This document shows, piece after piece, positions 51,326 through 60,719 of a DNA stretch of 64,000 bases. The notes below the pieces were generated by a model, which ran no database searches, was not told the DNA's origin, and was given only the letters and a program-made list of their open reading frames with translations. This DNA is from Nocardiopsis kunsanensis DSM 44524 (GTDB lineage: Bacteria > Actinomycetota > Actinomycetes > Streptosporangiales > Streptosporangiaceae): assembly GCF_000340965.1 (NCBI RefSeq), contig NZ_ANAY01000028.1, positions 23,354-87,353 on the forward strand. The letters are read 5' to 3'. Position 1 is the stretch's first letter; each line of letters opens with the position of its first letter. A program made the position numbers and the translations under genes.

Positions 51326-52399
51326 TCAGGAGCGCCGGACACGGGCGCGCAGTGTCTGGAGGGCACCCTGCACGCCCAGCGGCCAGAAGCGCAGGACGAG
51401 GATCAGGACGACACCGAAGAGGACGAGGGGCAGGTTGTTCTGCACGTCGCTGCCGAGGTTCAGGGTCTCGGCGAGCTCGGAGGCCCAGATCTCCAGGTAG
51501 ACGACGGCGAACGCGGCCCACAGCGCACCCCACAGGCCGGCGATCCCGCCGAGGACCAGGGCGGCGATCAGGGTCAGGGACAGTACGAGGGAGAAGGAGC
51601 TGGGGGTGACGGTGCCCAGGACGTAGGCCTGGAGACCGCCGGCCAGACCTCCCGCGGCGGAGGCGATCACGAACGCGACGACCTTGGTCCGGCCCACCGG
51701 GATCCCGGCCATGGCTGCGGCGGTCTCGTCGTCGCGGATGGCACGCATACGGCGTCCGAGGCGTCCGGCAGAGACGGTCGCGAGCAGGGCCAGGCCGAGC
51801 AGGGCGGTGAACCAGACCACCAGCGCCTGCCACTGGCTGGTGCTGACGATCCCGTCGAGGAAGGGTGGGGCTCCGGCCATGCGGACGTTGAGCCCGTTGG
51901 AGCCGCCGAACAGGTCGTGGTACCGGTGCGCGATCCCGGGCAGCCCGACGGCGAGGATGAGGGTCGCGCCGGCGAGGTAGGGCCCGTGCAGGCGCGCGGT
52001 GGCCGCACCCACGGCGATGCCGGCGATCACGGACACGGCGATGACGATGAGCAGATTGGTCGCCAGCGGGAGCATCGGCAGGTGGAGGACGAGCAACGCC
52101 ATGCTGTAGGCGCCGATCATCATGAACGCCCCGTGTCCGAGGGAGACCTGTCCGCTGCCGCCGACGAGCAACTGCAGTCCGGCGAGGGCGAGGAAGGTGT
52201 AGCCGACCGCGGCCAGGCGCAGAGCGGTGAGGTCACCGGTGACCATGAGCAGTGCGGTGACCAGGGCCAGTGCGGCCGCGGCAGCGAGGAGGTTGCGGGC
52301 CGGGAGCGGCAGGGCACGTCCACGGCGGCCGGGGGGCTGCGGGGGCGTGGACACGGCGCCCGTGGGCCGGTCGGCACGCTGTCCGGTGGTGGTGGACAT
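51326..52399 (-). CDS. livM: Branched-chain amino-acid-type ABC permease LivM
   Basis: The 357-residue product is an inner-membrane permease with about nine helices and the LivM hallmarks GQVSLGHGAFMMIGAYSMAL, GLPGIAHRYHDLFGGSNGL and the coupling loop GRRMRAIRDDETAAAMAGIPVGRTKVVAFV. It begins three bases after the LivH stop. The proline-rich N-terminus (about 35 residues) is longer than usual. Confidence 0.95.
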   Translation of the reverse strand: MSTTTGQRADRPTGAVSTPPQPPGRRGRALPLPARNLLAAAAALALVTALLMVTGDLTALRLAAVGYTFLALAGLQLLVGGSGQVSLGHGAFMMIGAYSMALLVLHLPMLPLATNLLIVIAVSVIAGIAVGAATARLHGPYLAGATLILAVGLPGIAHRYHDLFGGSNGLNVRMAGAPPFLDGIVSTSQWQALVVWFTALLGLALLATVSAGRLGRRMRAIRDDETAAAMAGIPVGRTKVVAFVIASAAGGLAGGLQAYVLGTVTPSSFSLVLSLTLIAALVLGGIAGLWGALWAAFAVVYLEIWASELAETLNLGSDVQNNLPLVLFGVVLILVLRFWPLGVQGALQTLRARVRRS

Positions 52400-52402
52400 G
52401 GG

Positions 52403-53254
52403 TCAGACCTTTCGTGCGGTCGGTCGGGCGAGGATGCCGTCGGGGCGCACGCTCAGCACGACCACGACGATGACCAGGGCGGAGAGCGTGGCGAGCTCGG
52501 AGCCGAGGTAGCCGGACACGTAGGAACCGCCCAGGCCGATGAGCATCCCGCCGAGGATCGACCCGAAGGGGTTGTCGAGGCCGCCGATGACGGCCGCGGT
52601 GATCCCGAAGACGAACACGGTGTCGAACACGTTGGGGGACAGGAACGGCGGCCCCGCGAGCATCCCGGCGAGCGCGCCGATGGCGGAGGCGATGGCCCAT
52701 CCGGCGGTGAGCATGAGCCCGACCCGCACACCGCTGAGCCGGGCGGCCTCGGGGTGGTGGGCAGCGGCGCGCATGCGCAGGCCGAACGGGGTGAAGCGGT
52801 ACAGGAGGAACAGGAGCACGGCCACGGCGGCGACGGCACCGACCGCGAAGGCGTCTGCGGGTGAGAAGCGGCCGACGTAGCTGAACGCGTAACCGAAGCC
52901 GTGTTGCTCGTTGCCCCAGACCATGCCGACCACGCCCTGGACGACCAGGAGCATCCCGAGGGTGACGATGATGCCGTTGAGCGGCGACACCCGCGCGATC
53001 GGCCGCACGACCAGCCGTTCGGCGGCCGCGCCGACCGTCAGACCGGTGGCGAGCGCGGCGGCGAAACCGATCCAGTACGAACCGGTGAGCTGGGTGACGG
53101 CGAGAGCGGCGTAGACCGACAGCAGGGCGAACGCCGGTTGGGCGAAGTTCACCAGTCGGGTGGCCTGGTAGATGATGACCAGGGACAGTGCCAGTGCCGC
53201 GTAGGCCGCCCCGGTCGCCAGCCCGTTGAGGGTCAGGTTGATGAAGTGGGTCAT
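52403..53254 (-). CDS. livH: Branched-chain amino-acid-type ABC permease LivH
   Basis: The 283-residue product has eight or nine helices and LivH features: NLTLNGLATGAAYAALALSLVIIYQ at the start, RLVNFAQPAFALL, and GMRAAAHHPEAARLSGVR-like coupling loop (LRMRAAAHHPEAARLSGV). It would pair with LivM in the membrane. It starts nine bases after the LivF stop. Confidence 0.95.
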   Translation of the reverse strand: MTHFINLTLNGLATGAAYAALALSLVIIYQATRLVNFAQPAFALLSVYAALAVTQLTGSYWIGFAAALATGLTVGAAAERLVVRPIARVSPLNGIIVTLGMLLVVQGVVGMVWGNEQHGFGYAFSYVGRFSPADAFAVGAVAAVAVLLFLLYRFTPFGLRMRAAAHHPEAARLSGVRVGLMLTAGWAIASAIGALAGMLAGPPFLSPNVFDTVFVFGITAAVIGGLDNPFGSILGGMLIGLGGSYVSGYLGSELATLSALVIVVVVLSVRPDGILARPTARKV

Positions 53255-53263
53255 GGGTGCTCC

Positions 53264-53980
53264 TCAGAAACCGAGGTAGGCGTGGCGCGTGCGGTCGTCG
53301 GAGAGCAGGTCGTCGGAAGCTCCTTCGGCCGCGAGCCGTCCCTGGTCGAGGACGAAGCCGTGGTCGGTGGTCGAGAGGGCGCCGGCGGCGTTCTGTTCCA
53401 CGAGCACGACGGTCAGCCAGGTGCGGTCGCGCAGGTCGCCCAGCAGGGTGAAGATCTGTTCGGTGATCATCGGGGCGAGCCCGAGGGAGGGCTCGTCGAG
53501 CAGGAGAACGCGGGGGCGGGCCATGAGGGCACGGCCGATGGCGAGCATCTGGCGTTCACCCCCGGAGAGGGTTCCGGCGGGTTTGCCTCGCCTCTGCTCC
53601 AGGGGCGGGAAGAGGTCGAGGACCTCGGCCATGGTGTCCGGGTCGTGGCGGCCCCGCCAGATCCCGCCCAGGCGCAGGTTCTCCTCGACGGTGAGTTCGA
53701 CGATGACGCCGCCGCCCTCGGGCACGTGCGCGAGGCCCTTGGTGACGGCCCGTTCGGCGGGCAGGTGGGTGATGTCCTCCCCGTCGAGGGTGACCCGTCC
53801 GGACGTGGCCGGGTGCAGGCCGGTGAGGGTGCGCAGGAGGGTGGACTTGCCGGCCCCGTTGGCGCCGAGGACTGCGTAGAGCCCGCGTTCGGGCACGTCG
53901 AGGGTGACCCGGTCGAGCGCGCGGACGGCGCCGTGGTGGGCGGTGAGGTCCTGGACCTGCAGGAGGGGCTTGTCGCTCAT
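53264..53980 (-). CDS. livF: Branched-chain amino-acid-type ABC ATPase LivF
   Basis: The 238-residue product has Walker A VLGANGAGKSTLLRTL, signature LSGGERQMLAIGRALM, Walker B VLLLDEPSLGLAPM and H-loop VVLVEQNAAGAL, diagnostic for LivF (the EQN triplet). ATG 53980 overlaps the LivG stop (ATGA), so the two ATPases are translated together and should form a heterodimer. Confidence 0.96.
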   Translation of the reverse strand: MSDKPLLQVQDLTAHHGAVRALDRVTLDVPERGLYAVLGANGAGKSTLLRTLTGLHPATSGRVTLDGEDITHLPAERAVTKGLAHVPEGGGVIVELTVEENLRLGGIWRGRHDPDTMAEVLDLFPPLEQRRGKPAGTLSGGERQMLAIGRALMARPRVLLLDEPSLGLAPMITEQIFTLLGDLRDRTWLTVVLVEQNAAGALSTTDHGFVLDQGRLAAEGASDDLLSDDRTRHAYLGF

Positions 53981-54813
53981 GGGGTGTCTCCGTTGCCGCT
54001 GTCGGGGTCGGCGTTCGGGCCCTCGGTAGAGGGGTCACCGGCCGGGTTTCCGAGGTAGGCGCGGGTGACGGCGGGGTCGGCCCGGATCTCCTCGGGGGTG
54101 CCGGTGGCGATGACCTCGCCGAAGTCGAGGACGACGATGTGGTCGCACACACGCATGACCAGGTCCATGTGGTGTTCGACGAGGACGACGGCCATGTCCC
54201 GGCTGAAGGTGTGGATCTGCTCGGCGAGGGCGTCGACCTGGTCGCCGGACAGGCCGCTGGCGGGTTCGTCGAGGAGCAGGAGTTCGGGGTCGCTGACGCA
54301 CGCGCGGGCGAGGGCGACCTGTTTCTGCAAGCCGTAGGGCAGGGTGCTGGGCAGGCGGTGGGCGTGTTCGGCGACACCGAAGGAGTCGAGTGCGGCCAGG
54401 GCGCGTTCGCGCAGGAGGCGTTCGTCGCGGTGGTGGTGGCCGAGGCCGGTGAGTAGGGAGAAGGCTCCCCCGCGGGCAGTGCGGTCGGCGCCGACGACGA
54501 CGTTGTCGAGAACGGTGAGTTGCGGGAACAGGTTGAGCCCCTGGAAGGTGCGGGAAATGCCGGCGCGGGCACTGTGGTGGGCGCGGCGGGCGGGCACGGG
54601 TACGCCCTTCCAGGTGAGGGTTCCCTCAGTGGGGCGCAGGACCCCGGAGAGCACGTTGAAGAGGGTGGTCTTGCCGGCTCCGTTGGGTCCGATGAGGCCG
54701 ACGACGGAGCGGGGGGCGACGTCGAGCCCGACGGCGTCGAGGGCGGTCAGGCCTCCGAAGCGGACGGTGATGTCTTCCGCCTCGAGGAGGTCGCCTGCGG
54801 CTGTCGCTGTCAT
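53977..54813 (-). CDS. livG: Branched-chain amino-acid-type ABC ATPase LivG
   Basis: The 278-residue product has Walker A LIGPNGAGKTTLFNVL, the LivG-specific GISRTFQGLNLFPQLTVLDNV, signature LPYGLQKQVALARA, Walker B LLLLDEPASGLSGD and H-loop VVLVEHHMDLVMR. It is the first gene of the liv operon. A near-palindrome 32 bases upstream of ATG 54813 looks like a repressor site. The 30-residue C-terminal tail is Pro/Asp-rich. Confidence 0.96.
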   Translation of the reverse strand: MTATAAGDLLEAEDITVRFGGLTALDAVGLDVAPRSVVGLIGPNGAGKTTLFNVLSGVLRPTEGTLTWKGVPVPARRAHHSARAGISRTFQGLNLFPQLTVLDNVVVGADRTARGGAFSLLTGLGHHHRDERLLRERALAALDSFGVAEHAHRLPSTLPYGLQKQVALARACVSDPELLLLDEPASGLSGDQVDALAEQIHTFSRDMAVVLVEHHMDLVMRVCDHIVVLDFGEVIATGTPEEIRADPAVTRAYLGNPAGDPSTEGPNADPDSGNGDTP

Positions 54814-54844
54814 GGTTGTGCTTCCTCCAGGTCGCCGTTATGCG

Positions 54845-54860
54845 TACCGACCAGTTGGTA
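54845..54860. promoter_or_regulatory. TetR-type operator candidate ahead of the liv operon
   Basis: TACCGACCAGTTGGTA is an imperfect palindrome whose outer bases (TACC...GGTA) are perfectly symmetric. It resembles the ACCGACCGGTCGGT sites bound by several TetR-family repressors. It sits 32 bases before the LivG start, suggesting repression from a regulator outside the window. Confidence 0.5.
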
Positions 54861-54905
54861 TGAAACGGGTCCGCGGGGGTGCGGTGGGCCGGTCCTGCGG
54901 GGGCG

Positions 54906-57686
54906 TCAGTTGAAGAGCCGGGCCAGGTCCACCCGGGACCGGATGTTGAGCTTGCGGAAGATGCCGCGCAGGTGGTGCTCGACCGTGCGCGGGCTGATGA
55001 ACATGTGCGCGGCGACCTCCCGGTTGGTCGCTCCCTCGGCGACCAGGCGGGCGATCTGCTGTTGCTGCGCGGTGAGTTCACTGGCGGCGGGCAGGTCGGG
55101 TCCGCGATCGGCGGTCCCGAGGGCACGCAGCTCGGCGCGGGTCTGGCGGACCCACAGGCGGGCACCGAAGCGCTCGAACGACTCCTGTGCGTTGTGGAGG
55201 TGTTCGCGGGCCCGTCCGGGTAGGCGGGCCCGGCGCAGATGGGCGCCGAAGAGGAGCTGGGTGCGGGCGTGCTCGACGTCGTCGTCACCGCCGGTGCGGT
55301 GCAGAGCCAAGGCGTTCTCGAAGTACTCGGTGGCTTCGTCCCCGCTGCTGAGCAGGCCTTCGCACCGGGCGGCCAGGGCGAGTGTGCTGGGGCTCTGCAC
55401 GGACTCGGCCCAGCGGCGGTACCCGGCCAGGGAGGCCGCCGCCCACTCGGCCTCGCCCATGCGGGTGGCGGCCTCCACGAAGTGCGGTGCAGTGAGCATG
55501 CGCATCGTGGGGTGGCCCTGTCCGGGGCCGGCGTTGGCCAGGGAGCGCAGCCGGAGGAAGGCCTCGGCGGCGTTACCGCGCGAGAGCTCCAGCACGGCCG
55601 ACCCCCAGGAGGCGACGGCGGCGGCCAGACCCAGGCTCTTCTCCCCCGCCTGCGCTGCCACGGCCCGGGCGCGGAGCTGACAGGTCTCCACATCGCCCTG
55701 GATCGCCGCGACCATCGCCAGGGACGCCAGGTGATGGGTGGCCCAGATGCTCTGGCCGCTGCTGCGCGAGGCCCGCAGCCCGGTCAGTGCGGTGCCGGCG
55801 GCGGAGGGGAAACGGCCGCTCCAGAACTCCGAGAAGACCAGGAAGCCCAGGGCAGCGGGCATGGTGGCCCGTTCGCCGCGTGCCTGTCCGCCCTCGACGG
55901 CACGGGTCATGACACGGTGCACGAACGGGTCGTCGCCCAGGCGCAGCCCCGCGATCCCGGCCCAGATGAGCTCGGAGGGGCCCGCGTCGCCGTCGGCCAG
56001 GTGCAGCGCCCGGCGCAGGATCGGGGTGGAGCCGCGGTAGTCGCCCCGGAAGGAGACCGCGCATCCCTGGAGGAAGTCGACCATGCGGTGCATGGTCTCG
56101 GGATCGTCCGGACGCACCAGCGGCAGGGCCAGATCCACGGCGTGCCTGTGCCGGACGGGATCGCCGGCCAGGGAGGCGGAGTCGGCCGAGCGCACGAAGG
56201 CACGCAGGGCCAGGTGACGGTCGTGCGGGACGAGTTCGCGTCCGACCCGGAGCAGGCGTTCGGCCACGTCGATGCTGTTCTGGTCCCGGATGGCCAGTTG
56301 TGCGTCGATGAGGTCGACGATGGCACGGCGGCGGTCGCTCACCACCAGGGGGCGGGCCCGCGCGAGGAGGTCGGCGGACCGGCCCGTGTCCCCGGCCATG
56401 CAGGCCTGGTAGGCGGCCGAAGCGGTGCGGCAGGCACGGGTGTCGGGGTCGGGGGTCAGGCGTGCTGCACGCTCGTAGGCCAGGGAGGCGGCGCGACGTC
56501 CGTCGACCCGGCCCGCGCGGCGTGCGGCCTTCTCCACACCGTCGGCCAGATCCGAGTCGGGGCCGGCCGCGCCCTCGGCGGTGTGGCGGGCGAAGGCGGC
56601 GGGGGCATGGACGCGGTCGGTCACGGCGGCCAGGGCCCGGTGGGCCTCGCGGGCGCGGGAGACAGGGGCGTCCTGAGCGAGGGCATCGCGCAGAAGGGGG
56701 TCGGTCAGGTGCACGGTGTCGGCCCGCACCCGGACCATGCCGCGTTCCTCCGCCGATTCGAGGGCCTCGGGGTCGTGGGCGTCCGCGGCCGTGAGCAGGT
56801 CGCCGAGGCTCACGTCCTCGCCCAGGGCAGTGAGCAGGAGGAGATGGCGGGTGGCCGCGGGCAGGTTCCGCACGGGTTCGAGGATCCGGGCCCGCAGGCG
56901 TACGGGGAGCATGAGGGGCTCGGGCAGCGGGGAAGCACCCCCGAGCTGGTCAGGGGTGAGGGCACCAATGTGGCCGAGGACGGCGGCCGGGTTGCCGTGG
57001 GAGGCGGCCACGAGCGCCGAGCGCACCGGTTGGGCCGGTGTGGCGGGCGCGGTGTCCGTGAGAACGTCGTGCACCGAACGGGTGTCGAGCGGGGCGAGGA
57101 CGTGTTCCTCGACACCGGACACGAGGGGGCGAGGCCCGCACGGGGTGGATTCTCCGGTCGTGGTGCGGTCGAGGGCGTCGCGAGCGGCCATGACGAGCGC
57201 GACCCGGGTGGAGCCCAGGCGGCGGGCGACGAAGGCGAGCGCGTCCAGGGAGGACCGGTCGATCAGGTCGGCGTCGTCGACGACGAGCAGGAGCGGGCGC
57301 TCCTCAGCGGCCTGGGTGAGCAGGTCGAGCAGGCCGGTGCCGAGGACGAAACGGTCGACAGGGGTACCGTGCAGCAGGGCCTCGCGCACGTGTCCGCGCC
57401 GGGGTTCGGCCAGAAGGCCGACGGCTGCCTCGACCGGGGTGAGCAGGCGTTGGAGGCCGGCCATGGGCACGTCGGTCTCGTCGTTCACGCCCGCGGTGGA
57501 CAGGACGGTGAAGTCGTCGGTGTCGGCACGGACATGGTCGAGCAGGGCCGTCTTACCCGTTCCGGGGCCGCCGGTCAGGAGCAGCGACGTGCCTCGCCGG
57601 GCCCTGGCGCTGTCCAGTGCGGCACCGAGGGTCCGCATTTCTGTGTCCCTCCCCCGGAGGCGGACGGTCTGGGGGATCGTGAGCAT
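54906..57686 (-). CDS. LAL-type (large ATP-binding) LuxR family transcriptional regulator
   Basis: The 926-residue product has an N-terminal AAA-like ATPase with Walker A LLLTGGPGTGKTALLDH (about residue 35) and Walker B PLLLVVDDADLID (about residue 125), a long TPR-like helical middle, and a C-terminal LuxR-type HTH (ELTAQQQQIARLVAEG, then NREVAAHMFISPRTVEHHLRGIFRKL). ATG 57686 is preferred; the frame is open further upstream. LAL proteins are activators that sense inducers such as maltotriose or metabolites. The gene precedes the liv operon in the same direction, 92 bases away, so it may regulate it; that is inference. Confidence 0.92.
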   Translation of the reverse strand: MLTIPQTVRLRGRDTEMRTLGAALDSARARRGTSLLLTGGPGTGKTALLDHVRADTDDFTVLSTAGVNDETDVPMAGLQRLLTPVEAAVGLLAEPRRGHVREALLHGTPVDRFVLGTGLLDLLTQAAEERPLLLVVDDADLIDRSSLDALAFVARRLGSTRVALVMAARDALDRTTTGESTPCGPRPLVSGVEEHVLAPLDTRSVHDVLTDTAPATPAQPVRSALVAASHGNPAAVLGHIGALTPDQLGGASPLPEPLMLPVRLRARILEPVRNLPAATRHLLLLTALGEDVSLGDLLTAADAHDPEALESAEERGMVRVRADTVHLTDPLLRDALAQDAPVSRAREAHRALAAVTDRVHAPAAFARHTAEGAAGPDSDLADGVEKAARRAGRVDGRRAASLAYERAARLTPDPDTRACRTASAAYQACMAGDTGRSADLLARARPLVVSDRRRAIVDLIDAQLAIRDQNSIDVAERLLRVGRELVPHDRHLALRAFVRSADSASLAGDPVRHRHAVDLALPLVRPDDPETMHRMVDFLQGCAVSFRGDYRGSTPILRRALHLADGDAGPSELIWAGIAGLRLGDDPFVHRVMTRAVEGGQARGERATMPAALGFLVFSEFWSGRFPSAAGTALTGLRASRSSGQSIWATHHLASLAMVAAIQGDVETCQLRARAVAAQAGEKSLGLAAAVASWGSAVLELSRGNAAEAFLRLRSLANAGPGQGHPTMRMLTAPHFVEAATRMGEAEWAAASLAGYRRWAESVQSPSTLALAARCEGLLSSGDEATEYFENALALHRTGGDDDVEHARTQLLFGAHLRRARLPGRAREHLHNAQESFERFGARLWVRQTRAELRALGTADRGPDLPAASELTAQQQQIARLVAEGATNREVAAHMFISPRTVEHHLRGIFRKLNIRSRVDLARLFN

Positions 57687-58085
57687 CGCGTCCACGTGCT
57701 CACCGTTACACACGGGGACGGCGCCCCGGCAGGTGCGCTCGGGCACACTGGTGGTTTCACCGATCCCCCGCCGGAGTGCGCCGTTCGGGGGCCGGAAGGT
57801 GCGCACGACGGGTCGGGCGGACCCCGAAAGCCCATCCCCACCTGCATTTCCGAATGTGATCCGCAACACCTGACCGTGTGGCGCGGGACTCCTGACAGGA
57901 CACCGGAGCCCTTGCGAGTTATCACAACGTTACGTGCGGGTACCCCCGACCCCGCGAGGCAGACAAAGGGAACATAGGAGACAAAGACTCCAGCGATAAC
58001 CCTTTGTGTTCCCCGCGACACTGTCGCCGCCGCCCCGACCCGGATTGTCCGGAGCGGGTACCGACAGCAGGAGGGACCGCCATCC
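57687..58085. other. Divergent intergenic region with a spaced inverted repeat
   Basis: About 400 bases separate the LAL gene and the YbdK-type gene. ACAAAGGG (57963-57970) and CCCTTTGT (58000-58007) form a spaced inverted repeat, and GACAAAG occurs a second time at 57979-57985. The first part (57687-57880) is GC-rich and open in several frames without resembling a protein. Confidence 0.45.
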
Positions 58086-59231
58086 GTGGAGCACCACTCC
58101 CTGGCCGCACACGATCACCGGAGCCTCCCCGTCCCGGCACCCCCGCCCACGTTCGGGATCGAGGAGGAGTTCTTCCTCGTCGATCCCCGCACCCGCCGCA
58201 TCACCTCGCGGGCCGACGAGGTCCTCGCCGACAACCGCAACCCGCACCTGTGCGGTGAGTTCAGCCAGACCCAGCTCGAGGCCAGCAGCCCCGTGTGCAC
58301 CACCAGTACCGAGGCGCACGAGTTCCTCGTCTCCACCCGCCATGCGCTCGCCGAGGCAGCCGATCGCTCCCGCCTGAGGATCGTCGCCTCCGGGAGCTCC
58401 GTCCTCGGCGACCCCGCCGCCGCCCGCCTCAGCGACGGGGCGCGTTACACCGCCATGGCCGACCACTACGGGGCCCTGTGCGACGCCCACGTCGTCTGCG
58501 GATGCCACGTGCACGTGGGCGTTCCCGACCGGGAGAGCGCCGTGCGGGTCAGCGACCACATGCGGCGGTGGCTGCCCTCCCTCACGGCCCTGGGCGCGAA
58601 CTCGCCCTTCCACGACGGCCGCGACACCGGGCACGCGAGCTGGCGCACCATCACCTGGAACCGGTTGCCCTCGGCCGGTCCTCCCCCGCTGCTGCGCACA
58701 CTCGAGACACACGACCGGACGGTGCGGGCACTCGCACACAGCGGCGCGATCCTGGATCCGCACATGGTCTATTGGGGCGTGCGCCTCTCCGATCACCTGC
58801 CCACCCTCGAGATCCGGGTCGGCGACGTCGCCGCCACCACCGAGGAAGCACTGCTCATGGCTCTGATCGTGCGGGGACTGGCCGCCCGCGCGCTCTCCGA
58901 CGTGCGCCTGGGCCGGCCGGCACCCGAGATCTCCGGGGCCGCTCTGCTCGCCGCACTGTGGCGGGCCGCGCGCGACGGGTTGGAAGGAGATGTGCCCGAC
59001 CCCCTCACCGGCGATCTGGTCCCCGGTCACCGGGCCGCCGACCACCTGCTGCGCGCCGCGCTGCCGGGGTCCGCGCCCGACGACGCCGACCTCGCCGCAG
59101 TCCTGCTGGAACGGGTGCACAGGGCCGGTTCCGGCGCCGCGCGCCAACGCCGCGCCTACGACCGCCGGGGCAGTCCCGCCGACGTCGTCGACCTGTTGAT
59201 CGCACAGACCCGCGAGGGTCTGCCCGCCTGA
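58086..59231 (+). CDS. Carboxylate-amine ligase, YbdK/GCS2 family
   Basis: The 381-residue product belongs to the glutamate-cysteine ligase type 2 family. The ATP/metal motif FGIEEEFFLVDP (about residue 23), GEFSQTQLEASSP, the CGCHVHVGVPD region and the WRTITWNRLP segment are conserved. Some relatives make gamma-glutamylcysteine or other gamma-glutamyl amides; in actinobacteria with mycothiol the native substrate is unclear. GTG 58086 is used; AGGAGGG lies about 13 bases ahead, a little far. It is convergent with the CrtI-like gene and ends 11 bases from it. Confidence 0.93.
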   Translation: MEHHSLAAHDHRSLPVPAPPPTFGIEEEFFLVDPRTRRITSRADEVLADNRNPHLCGEFSQTQLEASSPVCTTSTEAHEFLVSTRHALAEAADRSRLRIVASGSSVLGDPAAARLSDGARYTAMADHYGALCDAHVVCGCHVHVGVPDRESAVRVSDHMRRWLPSLTALGANSPFHDGRDTGHASWRTITWNRLPSAGPPPLLRTLETHDRTVRALAHSGAILDPHMVYWGVRLSDHLPTLEIRVGDVAATTEEALLMALIVRGLAARALSDVRLGRPAPEISGAALLAALWRAARDGLEGDVPDPLTGDLVPGHRAADHLLRAALPGSAPDDADLAAVLLERVHRAGSGAARQRRAYDRRGSPADVVDLLIAQTREGLPA

Positions 59232-59242
59232 GCAGGCGCAGG

Positions 59243-60691
59243 TCAGGGCGCCAGATCGGGCACGTCGCGCACCCCGAACTCCCGGCGCAGCGCCGACAAC
59301 GCCGCCAGGTACCCCGAGACACCGTGCACGCCGGGTCCAGGCGGGGTCGAGGACGAACACAGGTAGACCCCGCCCAGAGGGGTCCGGTACGGGTCGACCG
59401 CCGGGACCGGACGTGCCAGGGTCTGCCACACCGTCATCGCACCGGCGGCGATGTCTCCACCGACGTGGTTGGGGTTGTACTCGGCCATCCGCGCCGCCGG
59501 GACACCTTGCGCGGCCACGATCGTGTCGGTGAACCCGGGCGCGAAGGTCTCGATCCGGCGCCGCACAAGGTCTACGGGGTCACGGGGGTCGCCGTTGGGC
59601 ACGTGTGCGTACGCCCACACCGGGCGCAGGCCGTCGACCTCGCGGGAAGGGTCGGTCACGGCCGGGTCGACCAGGAGCACGAACGGTTCCTCGACCCGGC
59701 GCCCGCGTGCGGTCTCCGACTCGGCGTGGAACATCTGCGCCTGGGTCCCGCCCAGGTGCACCGTTCCGGCCCGGCCCACGTCGTGGTCGGACCAGGGCAC
59801 CGGACCGGAGACCACGAAGTCGGCCTTGGCCGCCCCGGGGGCGTACCGGAACCGGTCCAGGGCCGCACGGTAGCGGTCCGGCAGCAGGTCCCCGCCCATG
59901 TCGAGCAGACCGCGGGGGGCCACGTCCAGCAGCATGGCCCGGGCCGGGGGCAGTTCCCGCAGGTCGGTGACCTCGTGCCCGGTGCGGATGCGGCCACCGT
60001 GGGCGAGGAGGTCCGCGACCAGGGCGTCGGCCACGGCCGCGCTTCCGCCTTCGGGGATCGGCCATCCTCCGGGGGTGTGGGCCAGGTGTCCGAGCAGGAG
60101 TGAGACCGCCGACCCCGGCAGCGAAGGCAGCGGTCCGATGACGTGCCCGGCCACCCCGGTGAGCAGCGCCCGTGCCCGCTCGGTGCGCAGCGGTCCGCCA
60201 CCCGCGCGCTGGGCCAGCACCCGGGGGCCGAGAAGCGCCGCGGCCCAGGGGTCGGCGGGCAGGGAACGCAGGTCGGACAGGACCAGGTCGGCCGCCCCGC
60301 GTCCCCGGTCGACCAAGGGTTCCATGAGACGGCGCCACCGGGGTCCGTCCTCACCGAGTTCGTCGCAGGTGCGTTCGAGGTCGGTGTAGGCCAGGCCGGC
60401 GCCGCCCTCCGGCATGGGGTGGGCGTAGGCGAGTTCGGGCCGCAGCATGCGTACCCCCCGCGCGGCGAGGTCGAAACGGCGCATGAACCGCGACGGCCAC
60501 ACCATCGGGTGCACCGCCGCGCACACGTCGTGGACCACGTCGGAATCGAGCAGCGGCAGGGTGCGCAGGCCCCCGCCCGGGGTGTCGGAGCGCTCGTACA
60601 CCTCCACGCTCAGACCGGCGCGGGCGAGGGTCACCGCGGCGGCGAGCCCGTTGGGCCCGCTACCGACGACGACGGCGTCGGCCTCGCTCAT
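59243..60691 (-). CDS. FAD-dependent oxidoreductase, phytoene desaturase (CrtI/PYROXD2)-like
   Basis: The 482-residue product begins with the dinucleotide-binding motif VVVGSGPNGLAAAVTLARAG, followed by EVYERSDTPGGGLRT, and ends with the FAD region LGGVYLCSSSTPPGPGVHGVSGYLAAL, typical of CrtI-type and PYROXD2 proteins. Residues about 95-130 form the charged middle. No carotenoid genes are adjacent, so carotenoid desaturation is unlikely to be the role; the PYROXD2-like group has no agreed reaction. It starts 28 bases downstream of the PfkB stop, in the same direction. Confidence 0.9.
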   Translation of the reverse strand: MSEADAVVVGSGPNGLAAAVTLARAGLSVEVYERSDTPGGGLRTLPLLDSDVVHDVCAAVHPMVWPSRFMRRFDLAARGVRMLRPELAYAHPMPEGGAGLAYTDLERTCDELGEDGPRWRRLMEPLVDRGRGAADLVLSDLRSLPADPWAAALLGPRVLAQRAGGGPLRTERARALLTGVAGHVIGPLPSLPGSAVSLLLGHLAHTPGGWPIPEGGSAAVADALVADLLAHGGRIRTGHEVTDLRELPPARAMLLDVAPRGLLDMGGDLLPDRYRAALDRFRYAPGAAKADFVVSGPVPWSDHDVGRAGTVHLGGTQAQMFHAESETARGRRVEEPFVLLVDPAVTDPSREVDGLRPVWAYAHVPNGDPRDPVDLVRRRIETFAPGFTDTIVAAQGVPAARMAEYNPNHVGGDIAAGAMTVWQTLARPVPAVDPYRTPLGGVYLCSSSTPPGPGVHGVSGYLAALSALRREFGVRDVPDLAP

Positions 60692-60719
60692 CGCTTCCCC
60701 TCACTCATGTCGCGTCGGA

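Noticed and set aside
59243..60691. Carotenoid phytoene desaturase
   Set aside because: Motifs are CrtI-like, but no carotenoid synthase or cyclase is nearby and the sequence fits the PYROXD2-like group better.
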